Below the pieces are notes generated by a model. The model was not told where the DNA came from. It saw only the letters and a program-made list of their open reading frames with translations, and did not search any database. The translations under genes and the position numbers were made by a program. From positions 310,001 to 374,000 of the forward strand of contig NZ_JAJUXH010000001.1 of the NCBI RefSeq assembly GCF_021390245.1: a DNA stretch of 64,000 nucleotides. The letters are read 5' to 3'. Source of the stretch: Dyadobacter sp. CY323. Its GTDB lineage: Bacteria > Bacteroidota > Bacteroidia > Cytophagales > Spirosomataceae. Shown here piece after piece: positions 45,347-55,100 of the stretch (the first letter of the stretch is position 1; each line of letters opens with the position of its first letter).

Positions 45347-45394
45347 GTCCTTGATAACATGTCCCCGAATCACTTTCAAATACAACCGCATCAC

Positions 45395-46255
45395 ATGAAG
45401 TACATTAACCTGACGATTGCATTCGCTTTCTCCATTGTAACGACTTTCGCCCAGACAGGAAAAGTTCTGGATAACCTGTCGCTCCCATCGAAGCTGCTGA
45501 AATCCGAAAGAAAATTTGCGATATATCTTCCGCCCGATTACGCTACTTCCGAGAGAAGCTATCCGGTACTTTACCTTTTGCATGGCGCGGGCGATAATCA
45601 TACCGGCTGGGTACAATTCGGCGAAGTTCTGAATATCACCGATAAGGCGATACGTGACGGCAGCGCAACGCCGATGATTATTGTAATGCCGGATGCAGAC
45701 ACGGGAAGGAGGGGTTATTTCAACGATGTAAAAGGCGACTGGCCTTATGAAGATTTCTTTTTTCAGGAGTTAATGCCTTATGTGGAGAAAAAGTACCGCA
45801 TTAAAGGTGAAAAGCGGTACCGTGCAGTGGCGGGGCTTTCTATGGGGGGCGGCGGTACTTTCATGTATGCGCTCCACCATCCTGAACTTTTCTCGTCAGC
45901 TTGTCCGCTGAGTGCTTCCACTGGTCCCATTACCATCGAAGACGCCAAAAAGAACCTAATCCGCACCAATCCTACTGTTCACGATTCTACTGTTACGAAC
46001 TACTATAACCGGCATAGTGCACTCGCATTGATCAATAACATGCCCGATGCAAATAAGAAAGCCATTCGCTGGTTTATTGACTGCGGGGATGACGATTTTC
46101 TTTATGAAGGTAACAGTCTGGTTCACATTGCATTGCGGAAGAAGGAGATTCCGCACGAATTCCGCATCCGAGAAGGGGCACATAACTGGACCTACTGGCG
46201 GGAGTCACTTCCCAATGTGTTAAGTTTTGTTTCTCAGGCATTTCATCAGTATTGA
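45395..46255 (+). CDS. Esterase (CE1/feruloyl esterase-like alpha/beta hydrolase)
   Basis: This is a 286-residue exported hydrolase. The start at 45395 gives a signal peptide (MKYINLTIAFAFSIVTTFAQ); the upstream ATG at 45359 is less likely. VLYLLHGAGDNHTGW is the oxyanion-hole strand, GLSMGGGG contains nucleophile Ser149, and Asp/His follow (DCGDDDF, GAHNWTYW). Related enzymes remove acyl groups from plant polysaccharides. Middle gene of an apparent three-gene operon. Confidence 0.9.
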   Translation: MKYINLTIAFAFSIVTTFAQTGKVLDNLSLPSKLLKSERKFAIYLPPDYATSERSYPVLYLLHGAGDNHTGWVQFGEVLNITDKAIRDGSATPMIIVMPDADTGRRGYFNDVKGDWPYEDFFFQELMPYVEKKYRIKGEKRYRAVAGLSMGGGGTFMYALHHPELFSSACPLSASTGPITIEDAKKNLIRTNPTVHDSTVTNYYNRHSALALINNMPDANKKAIRWFIDCGDDDFLYEGNSLVHIALRKKEIPHEFRIREGAHNWTYWRESLPNVLSFVSQAFHQY

Positions 46256-46260
46256 GGGGT

Positions 46261-47046
46261 ATGATTCAGGATATTTTGCCGGGGATAAAACAGTTTGATC
46301 TCACCGGAAAAGTGGCGATCGTTACGGGTGGCTCAAAAGGCCTGGGTCTGGCCATGGCCGCCGGGCTGGCTTCGGCGGGGGCCAACATTTTGCTGGTGAA
46401 CCGGAACGCCCTGGAAGGGGAAAGGAGCGCGGCGGAACTTTGCATTTCGTTTGGTACCCGTGTCTTATCTTATGCCGCTGACATTACGAAGAAAGAGGAT
46501 ACCGAGGCAATGGCCAGATTTGCAGTTGAAAATCTGGGACAAATCGACATTCTCATTAACAGCGCAGGAATCAACATCCGCGGACCTATTGACGAGCTGG
46601 ATCCCTCTGATTTCAATAAAGTAATGGAAGTAAATGTAAGTGGCACGTGGCTTTCGTCGCGTGCCGTTACACCGTATATGAAAACCCAAAAACATGGCCG
46701 GATCATCAATCTGGCCAGTACATTAGGTTTAGTCGGGCTTGCAAACCGGACACCTTACACGGCAAGTAAAGGAGCGGTAGTCCAAATGACCAGGGCTCTT
46801 GCATTGGAACTGGCACCTTTTAATATTATGGTGAATGCCATTTGCCCGGGTCCTTTTTTAACTGAAATGAACATCCCGATCGCCGAAAGCGAAGAAGCAA
46901 AAGATATCATTCTCGGCGCGACGGCATTAAAGCGCTGGGGCCATCTGCGGGAAATCCAGGGAGCTGCCATTTTCCTCGCGAGCGATGCGGCGAGTTATAT
47001 GGTCGGCTCGATACTTACGGTTGATGGCGGCTGGACAGCCAGGTGA
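46261..47046 (+). CDS. SDR family oxidoreductase (gluconate 5-dehydrogenase-like)
   Basis: This 261-residue SDR has VTGGSKGLG, NSAGINIRG, the active-site Ser in LASTLGL and YTASKGAV, and IDGGW-type ending (VDGGWTAR). The overall form is that of gluconate 5-dehydrogenase/3-ketoacyl reductases. The ATG at 46261 lies 5 bases after the esterase stop. Its 3' end overlaps the decayed S74 gene on the other strand. Confidence 0.9.
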   Translation: MIQDILPGIKQFDLTGKVAIVTGGSKGLGLAMAAGLASAGANILLVNRNALEGERSAAELCISFGTRVLSYAADITKKEDTEAMARFAVENLGQIDILINSAGINIRGPIDELDPSDFNKVMEVNVSGTWLSSRAVTPYMKTQKHGRIINLASTLGLVGLANRTPYTASKGAVVQMTRALALELAPFNIMVNAICPGPFLTEMNIPIAESEEAKDIILGATALKRWGHLREIQGAAIFLASDAASYMVGSILTVDGGWTAR

Positions 47047-47709
47047 GAAGTTACCTGGCTGTTATTTTCAGTTTTTCCCAACATTGCTTTGTTATTTTCG
47101 ATCAGTTCGTTAATGCTTGCTTTAAGCTTTTCGAGCTGTTTAACTGACTTCTTTAATTCCTCATTTTCCAGTTTCAGCGTTTTTGCCGATTCAATCAAAT
47201 GCGGAATGAAGCCGGAATAATTCACGGACTTCATTCCGTCTTTGTCAGTATGCGCCAATTCCGGGAAAATGGCTTCAATCTTCTGCGCAATTACCCCGGT
47301 TTGCAGCGACTGGTCCGTCTTAGGATCTTCAAGTAATCGTTGTAACCTTTGGCATTACTGATTTTAGTTAGGCTGTTATCTAAAGTTTTAAAGTCGCGTT
47401 TCAAGCGGCGGTCGGAAGTTTGTATTAAAGCTCCATGAAAGAGGCCTTGACCAGCAGAGTTAACCCAGAATCTCCAATTATTGCCGATGAAGATTCCAAC
47501 CTGATCATCTGCTTTCATACCTGCGAATGCGTTTGGCTGTTGCTGAGAATCGTTAAAAAATAGGCCGGCAGTTTTACCGTTTGAGGAATTCTCATTATGA
47601 CATTACCAGTCGCATTTCAGGCAATTCCTTGAAAGCTGAATTGTTTTGGAGCTTGACAGTAGGCGAAGCAAAAGGTAACTGACAGTATAATTGCAAGGGA
47701 AAATTTCGT
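46995..47709 (-). pseudogene. Decayed S74 fibre protein (third paralogue)
   Basis: Read from 47709, the frame ACG AAA TTT TCC gives (T)KFSLAIILSV...CQAPKQFSFQGIA, the exported N-terminus of the two downstream-coordinate paralogues, but the start codon is ACG. A TGA replaces the Arg in GIARNATG; the central part is deleted, so that NATGNV joins the equivalent of RHNENSSNGKTAG. MKADDQVGIFIGNN through TSDRRLKRDF is intact, then a one-base loss near 47328 shifts the frame before EDPKTDQSLQTGVIAQ. The S74 end (NYSGFIPHLIESAK) survives; beyond about 47050 the frame runs into the SDR gene. At least four lesions make it non-functional. Confidence 0.88.
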
Positions 47710-47720
47710 GGCTAAATCAG

Positions 47721-48416
47721 TTAGTTCCGAATTATCTTAATTGTCCTCTCTCCAACTACCCCTTTTATCCGCAGCAGATGCAAACCAGTTCTTGGCAGGA
47801 CAATATCTTGCTTGGTTGCCGGATCTCGTTGTGTCATAATGGTTGTGCCATTTATGTCGACTAGTTCCAATGAGGAAATGCGATCGGGTAATCTCACTTC
47901 GACCTTTCCATTCGGCGTGGGATTTGGAAATGCGACAAATCGATCCAGATTTTCATTTTCAGGAACGACCGAGACGATTCTGCTCAATGTAAATTTCTCG
48001 TCGAAGTCGACTTGTTTTAGACGGTAGTAGCTCGTGGTCGTCAATTCCGAATCTGTAAATTGATAATCTTTCTCAGTCTCCTGATTACCGCCATCGACCC
48101 AGCCAATAGCATCGAAAAATTTTCCATCGACAGACTTCTGGATTTCGAAACCTTTATTGCTGACCTCCTGAACCGTCTTCCAGTTAAGCTGCGCATTTCC
48201 GGCACTGGTCAGATGTGCTTTGAAACTAATCAGTTTGACCGGCAGTGCTGATATACTAGTGGGAGTGAGCGTACCGATGACCCAGTTGACGCTCAGGTTT
48301 CCGACCGTGGCATTATTGGCTGCTCCGTAAATACCCGAAGGAGAGATTGTTTGTGGGAAGGAGACGTGCGCTGTTAATATCAGGGACAGAAATAGTGATA
48401 TTGAAAGTGGTTTCAT
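47721..48416 (-). CDS. T9SS-sorted secreted protein
   Basis: This is a 231-residue protein with a signal peptide (to about residue 21). The middle NWKTVQEVSNKGFEIQKSVDG...YYRLKQVDFDEKF is a domain common in Cytophagales surface proteins placed before sorting tails. The tail from FVAFPNPTPNGKVEV to GERTIKIIRN is a type A T9SS sorting domain with the canonical PNP. The start overlaps the stop of the S74 gene by 4 bases (ATGA), so it is translationally coupled to it. Confidence 0.88.
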   Translation of the reverse strand: MKPLSISLFLSLILTAHVSFPQTISPSGIYGAANNATVGNLSVNWVIGTLTPTSISALPVKLISFKAHLTSAGNAQLNWKTVQEVSNKGFEIQKSVDGKFFDAIGWVDGGNQETEKDYQFTDSELTTTSYYRLKQVDFDEKFTLSRIVSVVPENENLDRFVAFPNPTPNGKVEVRLPDRISSLELVDINGTTIMTQRDPATKQDIVLPRTGLHLLRIKGVVGERTIKIIRN

Positions 48417-50065
48417 TTTTCTGTGGAGTTTGCTTTAGAAGAATTCGTATCGGCTCTTACATTTAATGGGGCTGTATCTGCCGAAAGTTTGGCAGCATTC
48501 AAAAGTGTATTGAGCTCTTTTCGAATGCCTTCAATTTCACCCGCCTGCGCCTTTAAAGCTTCGTTTTGCGCTTTCATGGAAGTATTCAAATTTTTTAGAT
48601 ACTCCACCGAAGCTTTCAACTCCTTCACCGACTCAATCAAATGCGGGATCAGCCCGGTATAATTCACCGACTTAAAACCCTTATCATCCGTTTTTACCAG
48701 CTCAGGAAAATGCGTCTCCACTTCCTGCGCGATCAACCCGGTTTGAAGTGTTTGGTCCAACGTGCTGTCTTTCCAGAAATAATGGTAACCATTCAGGTCA
48801 GTGAGTTTGGCGAGGCTGTTGCTTAGGGAAGCGAAGTTGCGTTTGAGGCGGAGGTCGGAGGTGTTGTAGTTGGAGCCTGAGATTGTTGCATTGCCATTAT
48901 CATCTACCCAAAAAAGCCATTTGTCTTTGTTGAAAAAGCCAATCTCATTATCTGCCTTCATTCCGATAAATGTTTCTGGCAAACCTTTCGAGTTATCTAA
49001 GAAAATGCCTGCAGAAGTTCCGTTCGCGGAGTTTGGATTGTAACGAATTCGTGGACGACCGCCAATATCGAGTATATATTTAGGTTCCAAAACTATTGAT
49101 CCTATTCCGAAGTTGCCGTTCCTTAGTATTGTAACAGCATTGGAGCGGTTGTCGTTTGATGATCCATTTCCGATTTGAAAAAGGCGGTCGGCAGATGCTG
49201 GACTTTTAGGATCTGGCTTGTCGGCAATGTCATTATAAGATCCCATTGCCATTGATTCGTAAGCGTATACCCAGTTGCCTGAACCCAATACAAAAGAATG
49301 AGCACCAACACTGTAATTTACATACCCTAATGCCGTTGAACTTGCGCCAGAGGCAGAGTTTGTCGTTCCGATTGAGACGGCTCGGTCACCAGTGGCAGAT
49401 GAACTTGATCCCAGCGCTATCGATGTTTCACCATACGCCCTCGTATCTTCACCCATTGCAATTGAACTTCTTCCTATATTATGATCGTCCCATTGATCAT
49501 TTGAAATGCTGCCAGCACGGAAAGCAGCCTTTCTTGGATACCATATCATGGCAACATGGTCAACTAATGGATCCAAAAAATCTCCTCCGCCTAGAACCCC
49601 CGTCTGCACGATAGGGTCATAGTTTATCCAACGATTGGCTTCTTTAGCATGGTAGGCCTCTGATGCCTCAGCAGCATGTAATGCATACGGAACACTCAGA
49701 ATTTGAGTTGCCCCAAGATTCGTATAATTACTTCCGCCGGTAACATCAACTTCAACTTGGAGGAAATATTTCAAGTCGGCTTTCCACTCCATATCCTTGA
49801 AGACACCGTCTGAAACAGCTCCGCTGCCACATGCAACTGTAAAAATTCCAGACGATGAGGTGATGGGTTCATGCGTTTCCCTATAATGGATTGGGCCAAG
49901 CGCAGTGACTGATCGAATCGTTAGCCTCAGCGAAATCTTAGTATTCGAAATTACTTCTCCCGTAGCATTTCTGGCGACTCCCTGGAAGTCGAATGCTTGT
50001 GGGGCTTGTGCGTGTAGTCCGATTGCCAGTAGAAATACCAACAGGAGGGTTATCGTTGTTTTCAT
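48413..50065 (-). CDS. Secreted S74 (endosialidase-chaperone) fibre protein with YadA-like head repeats
   Basis: This is a 550-residue protein. A signal peptide (to about 19, GLHAQ) is followed by a conserved Bacteroidota domain (AFDFQGVARNATGEV...LGATQILSVPYALHAAEA, about 20-140). Short head repeats (about 200-275: ETSIALGSSSSATGDRAVSIG) resemble trimeric autotransporter heads. Next is a linker, then the S74 intramolecular chaperone starting at TSDLRLKRNF with the cleavage-site Ser403, and a C-terminal coiled coil. S74 domains trimerise fibres and self-cleave. No phage genes are nearby. It is co-transcribed with the T9SS protein downstream and shares a nearly identical block with the next paralogue. 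Confidence 0.88.
   Translation of the reverse strand: MKTTITLLLVFLLAIGLHAQAPQAFDFQGVARNATGEVISNTKISLRLTIRSVTALGPIHYRETHEPITSSSGIFTVACGSGAVSDGVFKDMEWKADLKYFLQVEVDVTGGSNYTNLGATQILSVPYALHAAEASEAYHAKEANRWINYDPIVQTGVLGGGDFLDPLVDHVAMIWYPRKAAFRAGSISNDQWDDHNIGRSSIAMGEDTRAYGETSIALGSSSSATGDRAVSIGTTNSASGASSTALGYVNYSVGAHSFVLGSGNWVYAYESMAMGSYNDIADKPDPKSPASADRLFQIGNGSSNDNRSNAVTILRNGNFGIGSIVLEPKYILDIGGRPRIRYNPNSANGTSAGIFLDNSKGLPETFIGMKADNEIGFFNKDKWLFWVDDNGNATISGSNYNTSDLRLKRNFASLSNSLAKLTDLNGYHYFWKDSTLDQTLQTGLIAQEVETHFPELVKTDDKGFKSVNYTGLIPHLIESVKELKASVEYLKNLNTSMKAQNEALKAQAGEIEGIRKELNTLLNAAKLSADTAPLNVRADTNSSKANSTEK
48621..48862 (-). repeat. Homogenised S74 block, copy A
   Basis: 242 bases matching 50269-50510 at all but three positions, covering the S74 core. 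Sequence on both sides is much more diverged, as expected from gene conversion or recent recombination. Confidence 0.9.
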
Positions 50066-50135
50066 TGTATTTTTTGAACTGATTTTATTGTTAAAAATTG
50101 ATTTGGATTTTGATGCAAATGGAGTTTTAGATTGG

Positions 50136-51596
50136 CTATTTAGAAGATGTTTCGAGTACTGAATTGCTGGTCAGTCTGTTGATCGCGGTTTCCAGCTTTT
50201 CCAAGCGCTTTAATGCAGTTTTCAGCGCATCATTCTCCGCAGTGACTTGCTGGTATTTTTTGTCAAGTTCCTTCACCGACTCAATCAAATGCGGGATCAG
50301 CCCGGTATAATTCACCGACTTAAAACCCTTATCATCCGTTTTTACCAGCTCAGGAAAATGCGTCTCCACTTCCTGCGCGATCAATCCGGTTTGAAGTGTT
50401 TGGTCCAACGTGCTGTCTTTCCAGAAATAATGGTAACCATTCAGGTCAGTGAGTTTGGGGAGGCTGTTGCTTAGGGAAGCGAAGTTGCGTTTGAGGCGGC
50501 GGTCGGAGGTTGTCAAAACTCCATTGATTACATGTGCGCTACCTTGATTATCAATCCAAAATGTCCATTTGTCTGTATGGTAAAAGCCAATCTCTGTGTT
50601 GGTTTTCATCCCTACAAAACCTTCCGGGCTCCCATTGGAATCATCAAAGAAAATTCCTGCGGTAGTTCCATTTGGAGACGCCGGATTGTGACGTATTCTT
50701 GGACGTGCTCCTATGTCGAGAATGTATTTGGGTTCCACTACATTTTTGCCGATTCCAACATTTCCGTTACCCAAGACTGTCATCGCATTAGCCCGAATGT
50801 TATCGATCACGCTACCCGCACCTATCTGAAAAATGCGCATTTGGCCAGTGTTCGGAATATCCGTAATATCGTTATTAAGGCCTACCACAAAGGAGCCTTC
50901 ACCTTTTGCTACTGTGTTATATCCAGCTGCAAAAGATGCAGCCCCAACGGCTTTTGTATCAATTCCAAACGCGCTCGATATATCTCCTTTCGCTCTTGTG
51001 TTAACACCAAATGCGACCGACTGGTAGCCCATTGCGCTCTCGTCCCAATCCTCTCCGGCTCCTACGTACCCAGCTCTGAAAGCACCCTTTCTAGGATACC
51101 ATATCATATTGTTTGTATTCTTAGAAATTGCTTGCAGGACTCCTCCCTGATTATCTTTTCCCGTTTGCACTACCGGATCGCCATCCTTCCATTTATCAGC
51201 CTGCCCCGCATGCAATGCGTATGGCACGCTTAAAAGCTGCGTTGCTCCAAGATCGATATAGTTACTTCCACCTGCTGCGTCCATTTCAACTTGCAGGAAG
51301 TAGCTACCAGCTGACCATTTAATGTTGGCGAAAGTATTCATTTGATTACTGCCAGCACCCACCGAAACGGTGAAAATGCCGCCATTTGAGGTTTGCGGTT
51401 TGTGGGTTTCCTGATAGACATTTGCACCGCCGGGAGATCCCTCGTGGATAGTGAGGCGGATTGATACCGCCGTGTTTGCAATGGTTTTACCGGCTGCGTC
51501 TCGTGCTACGCCCTGAAAACTAAATTGGTGTGGCGCCTGAGCCGAAAGTTGCACTACATGAAGGAGCAACAGAGAGAGGAGGAGTAACCTTTTCAT
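50136..51596 (-). CDS. Secreted S74 fibre protein, second paralogue
   Basis: This is a 486-residue protein with the same architecture: signal peptide (LSAQ, about 1-20), the QFSFQGVARDAAGK domain ending LSVPYALHAGQAD, YadA-like head repeats (about 195-255, SVAFGVNTRAKGDISSAFG), a stalk, the S74 chaperone with Ser364 in TSDRRLKRNF, and a coiled coil. It lies 70 bases upstream of the other paralogue in the same direction. Outside the S74 core the two proteins differ considerably in head length and linker. Likely homotrimeric; heterotrimers are possible. Confidence 0.88.
   Translation of the reverse strand: MKRLLLLSLLLLHVVQLSAQAPHQFSFQGVARDAAGKTIANTAVSIRLTIHEGSPGGANVYQETHKPQTSNGGIFTVSVGAGSNQMNTFANIKWSAGSYFLQVEMDAAGGSNYIDLGATQLLSVPYALHAGQADKWKDGDPVVQTGKDNQGGVLQAISKNTNNMIWYPRKGAFRAGYVGAGEDWDESAMGYQSVAFGVNTRAKGDISSAFGIDTKAVGAASFAAGYNTVAKGEGSFVVGLNNDITDIPNTGQMRIFQIGAGSVIDNIRANAMTVLGNGNVGIGKNVVEPKYILDIGARPRIRHNPASPNGTTAGIFFDDSNGSPEGFVGMKTNTEIGFYHTDKWTFWIDNQGSAHVINGVLTTSDRRLKRNFASLSNSLPKLTDLNGYHYFWKDSTLDQTLQTGLIAQEVETHFPELVKTDDKGFKSVNYTGLIPHLIESVKELDKKYQQVTAENDALKTALKRLEKLETAINRLTSNSVLETSSK
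50269..50510 (-). repeat. Homogenised S74 block, copy B
   Basis: Partner of 48621-48862 (three differences in 242 bases: C/T in GATCAAyCCGG, C/G in TTTGGsGAGG, A/C in GGCGGmGGTCGG). Confidence 0.9.
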
Positions 51597-52101
51597 AATT
51601 GAGCTGTTTTTTGTTTCAGCTAAAAATAGGTTACCGATTTACATGGGGCCGAAAGCGATTATTTCTCGGCGGGCAAAGAGTGAACGAAAGGTGAAAAAGC
51701 GGATTAAAAACGGATTAATTAATACACACTATGGCTACTATACGTTATGTAACTCATGGTTATTTTCTAAGAAAACATAGAAGGAAAGCTGGAATGCTTG
51801 TTTATGTAAATAATTTCATATCTTTTTGTACAGGCGGTCACATCAGCGTACCCCTACCTGGTAACCGCGCGTTTTTTTAGGTTTAGTACAAGAAAATGCA
51901 GCTTTAATCCCCCTCTAATTTTCAGGATCAAGACAGGTATCCTTGTGCCATTTGGCAACTGGATGTAAAAAATTTTGGCCAAAATTAAATGTGTAAAAAA
52001 GACACGTAAAGGTGGGATGCCGGAAACAGAAGCGTAATTACAAGCAGTTCATTTATACCAAGTTTAATTATTTTTTTTATCTACAATCTATACTTTAATC
52101 T
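51597..52101. other. Intergenic region upstream of SusC operon
   Basis: About 500 bases without a credible gene. It separates the divergent S74 gene from the SusC gene. It contains a perfect 16-bp palindrome (51971-51986) listed separately and several T-rich runs; no clear TAnnTTTG element in correct position for susC was found. Confidence 0.7.
51971..51986. promoter_or_regulatory. Perfect palindrome, candidate operator for SusC/SusD operon
   Basis: AATTTTGGCCAAAATT is fully self-complementary and lies 116 bases before the SusC start. On the minus strand its right half contains TAATTTTG (51980-51987), so it may also be part of a promoter facing the other way. Confidence 0.4.
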
Positions 52102-55100
52102 ATGAGAATTTCTAGCAGAAGAAGGGGTCGGAGTCTAATCCGGTGTTTTCATTCTCTTTTCATGGCCTTACTGGTCATAACTGCTGCGTCCGCTCAGGAT
52201 GTCACAGTAAAAGGGAAAGTGAACGACGACCAGGGACAAGGGTTACCGGGGGTAAGTGTGGTGGTGAAAGGGACGTCGGTGGGTACTGTGACTGACCTGG
52301 AAGGTAATTATACGGTGAATGCGCCAGGTGCGGCAACAATTGTATTTTCATACATCGGCTATATCACGCAGGAGATCCCATTGGGGAATAAAACCAGCCT
52401 GGATGTAAAGCTGCTTAGCGATACAAAGGCACTTGAGGAAGTCGTTGTTGTGGGTTATGGTACGGCGAAGAAAGCGACTTTAACAGGTTCAGTAACGGCT
52501 GTAAAAGGCGGCGAACTTCAAAAAGCACCTGCCACGAACCTTTCCAACACTTTGAGCGGGCGTCTGCCGGGTGTATCTGCGGTGCAGGCGAGCGGCGAAC
52601 CTGGTTACGACGGTTCTGCAATCCGTATCCGGGGAACTAACTCGCTGGGTAACAGCAATGCGCTGATCGTTGTGGACGGTGTTCCCAACCGTAGCGGAGG
52701 TTTGGACCGTTTGAATCCAGCGGACATTGAAAGCGTTTCGGTATTGAAAGATGCTGCTGCTGCGATCTATGGTTCACGCGCAGGTAACGGGGTTATTTTG
52801 ATCACAACAAAAAGAGGTAAAACCGGAAAGCCTCAATTGTCCTATGACTTTAATATGGGTATGGGACAACCGACCCGTACACCGACGATGTCAAATGCAG
52901 CGGAATATGCCACGATCCGTAACGAATTGCAGATTTATGATAACCTGGCCGTGGGCGAGTGGCAAGGTGCTCTTCAAGGTTTTAATACCAATGGAACCTA
53001 TACCAGAAAAGACAATGGTAATGTATTGAATGCGGTTTTTACCCCGACCGACATTCAGAAATTTCGGGACGGAACGGATCCTTTGATCCACCCCAATACC
53101 GACTGGTATGGCAGTGTGATACGAAAATGGTCTCCGCAGCAACGCCATAACCTGCAATTGACCGGCGGTAGTGACAACATCAAATACCTTGCTTCATTAG
53201 GCCATATCAATCAGGAAGGTAACTATGTGAATTCTGCGACAGGTTACAAGCAGTATGATATGCGTCTTAATCTGGATACGAAGATCAACAAGTATGTGAG
53301 TGCTAACCTGGGTCTGACTCTTCGCGAAGAATTCCGTCGTTTCCCGAATGGCGGTGGTGCGGGTGATATTTTCCGGATGTTGATGCGTGGAAAGCCGACT
53401 GAGATCGCGATCTGGCCGGATGGTCGTCCTGGTCCTGACATCGAAAACGGTCAGAACCCGGCGGTAATTACCACCAACACAACAGGTTATAATCACGATA
53501 AAAGAGATTATATCCAAACAAACGGGTCTCTTGAAATTCTTATCCCGGGTGTGGAAGGCCTGAAAGTGACTGCTATGGCGGCGATCGATAAACAATTACG
53601 TCGTCAGAAATCATTTCAGAAACCCTGGACACTGTATTTCTGGGATAAAAAGACTTACGAAGCAGATGGTACAAGCCCATTCCTCACTGGTACGGTTCGC
53701 TCGACATTCAGCGATCCCCGTCTGCAGGAAAATGCTTCACAGGAACTTTCGATCCAGTTAACCGGTCAGGTTTCGTATGAAAAGAGCATCAACTCCCACA
53801 ATTTCAATGTGATGGCTGGTATACAGCGTGAAAAAGTGGATGCGGACGGGTTCTTTGCATTCCGCAGATATTTCATCTCGCCAGTTGTTGACCAGCTTTT
53901 TGCAGGGGGTAATCCTGAGCAGAACATCGACAACTTCGATCTTTTCAGCCGTGCGCGTTTGAGTTATTTCGGTCGTGCCGGTTATAATTACAAAGAAAAA
54001 TACCTGGCTGAATTCCTTTGGCGTGTAGACGGTTCTTATGTATTTCCAAAAGACGGCCGTTTTGGTTTCTTTCCGGGAGTATCGGCGGGATGGAGAGTTT
54101 CAGAAGAGGATTTCTGGAAAAACAACATCAACTTCATGAACAATGTGAAGGTCCGTGGTTCATGGGGACAAATGGGTGCTGAGCCTTATTTCCTTGGAAC
54201 AGAAAATCTTGCTGAATACCAGTATCTGTCAACAATGGCCTTTGGATCTTATGTGATAAACGATCAGGTTGCGAAGACGTTGCTTGAAACCCGTGTGGTC
54301 AATGAGAATTTCACCTGGGAGGTGGCGAACAACATGAACTTCGGTATTGAAGGTACTTTGTTCCATGACAAGATCGCATTTGAATTTGATTACTTTGTCA
54401 ATAACCGTTCGAACATCCTGATCCCGAAAGCAGGTTCTACACCTTCCAGTGCAGGTATCGACGGAAAACTTCCACCACAAAACCTGGGTAAGCTGCAAAA
54501 CAAAGGATGGGAGTTTAAAGTGAGCTACGATGGAAGCTCGGACGATTTCACCTATTCCGTGAGCTTGAATGGAGGGTATGCCAAAAACCAGATCAAATAT
54601 TGGGATGAAACACCGGGAGCACCTGCTTATCAGCGTACAACCGGTATGCCTTACAACTCATTCCTTGCTTACCAGTATGATGGCGTGTTCAGAGATCAGG
54701 CCGAGGTGGATGCTAATCCATTGGATTACAGTGGAATTACCGGTACAATCCGTCCGGGTGATATGAAGTTTAAGGATTTGAATGGAGATAAAAAAATTAC
54801 AGCGGATGATAAAAAGAGATCGGAGAAAACAAACCGTCCTCAGTTTACCGGAGGTGCTGCAATTAACCTGGGCTACAAAGCGTTTGATTTGTCGATTCTG
54901 TTTCAGGGTACTTTGGGAGGTCTTCAATACATCGGTCAGACAGAATCAGGTGACATTGGTAACTACCTGAAATATGCTTACGATCATCGCTGGACGATTG
55001 ACAATCCAAGTTCTACCGAACCAAGGCTTGCCAATAGAAATAACACATACTATACCAATTTCGACAACGCTGGTGCTAATACCTATTATTTGAGAAGCAA

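Noticed and set aside
50532-51233. 233-residue plus-strand frame opposite an S74 gene
   Set aside because: It mirrors the repeat composition of the S74 gene; Cys/Ile/Tyr-rich with no domain.
46995-51596. Prophage tail-fibre region
   Set aside because: S74 domains suggest phage, but signal peptides, head repeats and a T9SS neighbour without any phage genes argue for host surface proteins.
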